Assembly: GCA_018292915.2 (NCBI GenBank)
Contig: JACVVK020000327.1
Span: 158,501 to 222,500 of the forward strand
DNA length: 64,000 nt
Reading direction: 5' to 3'
Source of the DNA: Batillaria attramentaria
Taxonomy: Eukaryota; Mollusca; Gastropoda; Batillariidae
Made by a program: the position numbers and the translations under genes. Below the pieces are notes generated by a model. That model worked only from the letters and a program-made list of their open reading frames with translations. It was not told the DNA's origin and searched no databases. This document shows positions 62,240-64,000 of this stretch, in pieces (position 1 is the stretch's first letter; every line of letters begins with the position of its first letter).

Positions 62240-62828
62240 GTGTTGTGTTGTTTATTCGTTTGTTTGGTTCTTTATTCTTTTTTTTTCTTTATTCTTTTTT
62301 TTAGGGGGGGGGGGGGGTGGGGGGGGGGTTGACGGCACGTTTTTTCGCATTGCAGTATTAAGGTGTGTTGCCAGTGTGCGTTGTGTGGTGTAAATTGATT
62401 GGGTGCAGCAAACTGTAATTTCGGTGTTTTTTGTTTTTTTGTTTTTTTTAAGCTAAATCATGTACACAACACGAAACTAGAACCTGGAAGCGTGTGGGTG
62501 CATTTAGTTTCTTCGGATGACTTTCCAGTCATTGTTTAATCCCATGCACAGTCTACCAATAGGTATGGAAGTTTCTTATTTGATTGCTTTCATTATATTT
62601 ATGTTTTTTTCAGGCCGCATTGTAAATGTGACGAGCGTAAGGGGCCGTATGCATGCCCCTTATCAAGCCGCGTACAACATCACCAAGCACGGAGCCGAGA
62701 CCTTCAGTGACATTGTCCGTTTGGAGATGCGCCAGTTTGGGGTCAAGGTCGTTGTCATAGAGCCCGGAGACTTCTCTGGTGTCACGGAAATTATTAGAGG
62801 AATAAATGTAAGTCTCTCTGTCTCTGTC

Positions 62829-62916
<88 letters not shown>

Positions 62917-63617
62917 GGAGGTACAACAACTGCTTGAGTGACACAAAATGCCTATACGGTTGTGCATGCCTCTCTCGCTGTCACTCTGTGTCTCTTTCTG
63001 TCTGTCTGTCTGTCTGCCTGCCTGTCTGTCTCTCATGATGAAACCCTGCTTTCCCACTGGAACCTTTGCGGTGATACCAAATGAAGTGAAGCCACGTGTC
63101 GCTTTTGTTATGCTTTTTTTTTTGGGGGGGGGGGGGGGGGAGGGGGGGAACAAAACCTGCTGGCAACTTCTTCATGTTTGTCCCGAAAGTCGCTGTGTTT
63201 GTAAGGCCGGGGGGGAGCCGGGGTGGTCGAATGGTAGAGCGTTGGACTTCTAATGCTCGGGTCGTGAGTTCGATCCCGGCTGGGGCCAAATATTTGTGCT
63301 GGCTTTTTCATCGTTGCCCCGTCTTTGATATCACGTAGCACGTATCAAGTAGCAGAAATTCATACTGGTACTCTTCCTGTCGACAGCTGAAAAGAATCGA
63401 GAAGGATTTCGAGGAGATGTGGGCAGAGGCATCCGATGACGTCAAGAAAGTGTACGACAAGGAGCACCTGGACCAAATGCTTGTTGGATTCGGAGAGGGT
63501 ATAGGCTGCCCGACCATGACCCCTGTGTCCAAGGCCATCACGGAGGCCTTGACCTCTGAAGACCCGGAATTTCGCTATCTGGTGGACGGATCCAGCGGCT
63601 TAATCGACAAATATTGC
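60045..63617 (+). CDS. Membrane-anchored short-chain dehydrogenase B (tandem paralogue, 3' end beyond window)
   Basis: Exons are 60045-60249, 61319-61519, 61906-62058, 62614-62807 and 63387-63617. All are GT-AG with the same phases as dehydrogenase A; the sixth exon is not in the window. The 328 residues visible include the N-terminal membrane region, TGCDSGFGFA cofactor loop (T64), LVNNAG (140-145), NVTS at the active-site Ser (S194) and catalytic YNITK (Y207-K211). Exon 4 is nine bases longer than in gene A. Exon 1 differs from gene A at only about 5-6 of 205 positions, while exon 5 proteins are only about 60% identical. It shares family and orientation with gene A, which suggests a tandem duplication followed by conversion and divergence. 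Introns carry a foldback, microsatellites and a SINE. Confidence 0.92.
60483..60682. repeat. Foldback (inverted repeat) with near-perfect arms of about 70-80 bp
   Basis: The left arm ends at about 60,564 and the right arm starts at about 60,614. They pair through GGGACAGAAACCACTTAACT, TTCACAAAGGACGG and GGGTCAACGTTTCGGCTTTC, leaving a loop of about 50 bp. It lies in intron 1 of dehydrogenase B. Confidence 0.9.
60825..60990 (+). mobile_element. Degenerate SINE family 1
   Basis: GTGCTCGGGTCGTGAGTTCG, AATCCCGGATAGGGCCAGAT and GTGGTGGAGAAGGACGCCCA follow the family order. The 5' head is truncated. Confidence 0.75.
61841..61898. repeat. (TG)n microsatellite abutting the exon 3 acceptor of dehydrogenase B
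   Basis: Interrupted TG tract (with GCGTGCG words) ending seven bases before TATAG|G at 61906. Confidence 0.9.
62187..62238. repeat. (TG)n microsatellite in intron 3 of dehydrogenase B
   Basis: About 26 TG units. G-runs follow at 62,305-62,330. Confidence 0.9.
62815..62911. repeat. (CTGT)n(CT)n microsatellite next to the exon 4 donor
   Basis: It starts seven bases after the GTAAGT donor of exon 4. Mixed CTGT units are followed by about 20 CT units. A related CTGT tract lies at 62,997-63,033. Confidence 0.9.
63211..63334 (+). mobile_element. SINE family 1, 3'-shortened
   Basis: The intact head GGGGGAGCCGGGGTGGTCGA and B box GAGTTCGATCCCGGC are present. The body stops at GTCTTTGATATCAC, about 50 bases short of the family end, 52 bases before exon 5 of dehydrogenase B. 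Confidence 0.9.
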
Positions 63618-63654
63618 GTATGTTTCTTCTTGCTTTTTGTTTGTTTATTTGTTT

Positions 63655-63995
63655 GTTCGTTTTAGACTCCGCTCTTTGTACTGGTTTCCTGTTTCTGACA
63701 GGATTCCGTACAAAATCAGCACCCTTTGCTACATATGTTTGTATGATTCTGCCCCATCAGTCCTTTCTGAACTGATCCAACTCTACACTCCGTCACGCTC
63801 CCTCCGGTCGTCAGCTGACACTCTTATCCTCAATATTCACCGCACTGAACTCTCCGCCGTTTGCACAAGAGCATTCCCCTACACTGGTCCTTTAGCCTAG
63901 TATTCTCTCCCTCTTTCACTCCGCCAAGCACCCCCCCCCCCCCCCCCCCCCCCTTGAAACTTTCAAGAAAAAACCTCAAACCTGTTTTCTGTCCA
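63655..63995 (+). mobile_element. LINE fragment with RT C-terminal block
   Basis: It encodes YWFPVSDRIPYKISTLCYIC then YTPSRSLRSSADT, and after a C-run LETFKKK..TCFLS. These are the conserved C-terminal pieces of non-LTR ORF2 proteins (LHWLPV.RI.YKI; YTPSR.LRSS; FKK.LKT). A stop near 63,898 and the poly-C interruption show that it is degenerate. It occupies intron 5 of dehydrogenase B. Confidence 0.8.
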
Positions 63996-64000
63996 TAGTA

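Overview
This window is eukaryotic nuclear DNA, most likely from a mollusc and probably a marine gastropod. The evidence is: intron-split metazoan genes with GT-AG splice sites; very many long (TG)n/(CA)n microsatellites; several tRNA-headed SINE families; 3' ends of non-LTR elements; a complete Ty3/gypsy element; and many foldback or MITE-type elements. The taxon is inferred from repeat texture and gene content. No ribosomal or organellar marker is present.

Left part (1-9,200). There are two tandem, minus-strand SDR39U1-like genes (NAD-dependent epimerase family). The right copy is complete, with six exons (4,633-8,572) predicting 305 aa. The left copy shows only its first two exons (2,632-2,647 and 470-576) and runs off the left edge. 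Homology between the copies extends into introns and 5' flanks, so this is a segmental tandem duplication. A degraded reverse transcriptase fragment and a SINE lie in intron 1 of the left copy.

Retrotransposon (9,206-20,151). This is a full-length, recently inserted Ty3/gypsy element. It has near-identical 1.15-kb LTRs, a PBS, an unusually long leader of about 2.7 kb, gag (420 aa, CCHC knuckle), pol (1,456 aa: protease, RT, RNase H, integrase) in the +1 frame, a polypurine tract and a 4-5 bp target duplication.

Middle part (20,150-36,700). A nine-exon, plus-strand gene (22,656-35,678; 692 aa predicted) encodes a secreted mosaic protein: signal peptide, novel Cys/Tyr-containing N-terminal segments, two Thr-rich mucin-like linkers and a complete trypsin-like S1 domain. 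Its introns are crowded with repeats. These include an array of decayed copies of its own catalytic-His exon/intron junction, an 11 x 77-bp satellite, a ~32-bp minisatellite starting at a splice donor, a 542-bp TIR element, a 284-bp MITE whose empty site is seen in paralogous repeats, and LINE 3' ends. A Tc1-like MITE lies just beyond the gene.

SLC10-like gene (40,363-44,055, minus). Four exons predict 638 aa: signal peptide, a large glycosylated extracellular domain and a sodium/bile-acid-symporter-type membrane domain. The flanking 36.7-40.3 kb and 44.1-51 kb show no recognisable genes. They hold SINEs, microsatellites and a long-armed foldback element (45,111-45,808).

Right part (51,080-64,000). 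There are two tandem plus-strand genes for membrane-anchored short-chain dehydrogenases resembling the 17-beta-HSD6/retinol dehydrogenase (SDR9C) group. Gene A is complete (six exons, 355 aa). Gene B (five exons visible) is cut by the right edge. Their exon 1 and part of exon 3 are nearly identical while other exons diverge, suggesting gene conversion. Between them are SINEs and an inverted pair of candidate first exons around a 3 x 41-bp repeat.

Most of the window is repeat-derived. I recognise five host genes. No CRISPR array, bacterial operon or real tRNA/rRNA gene was seen.
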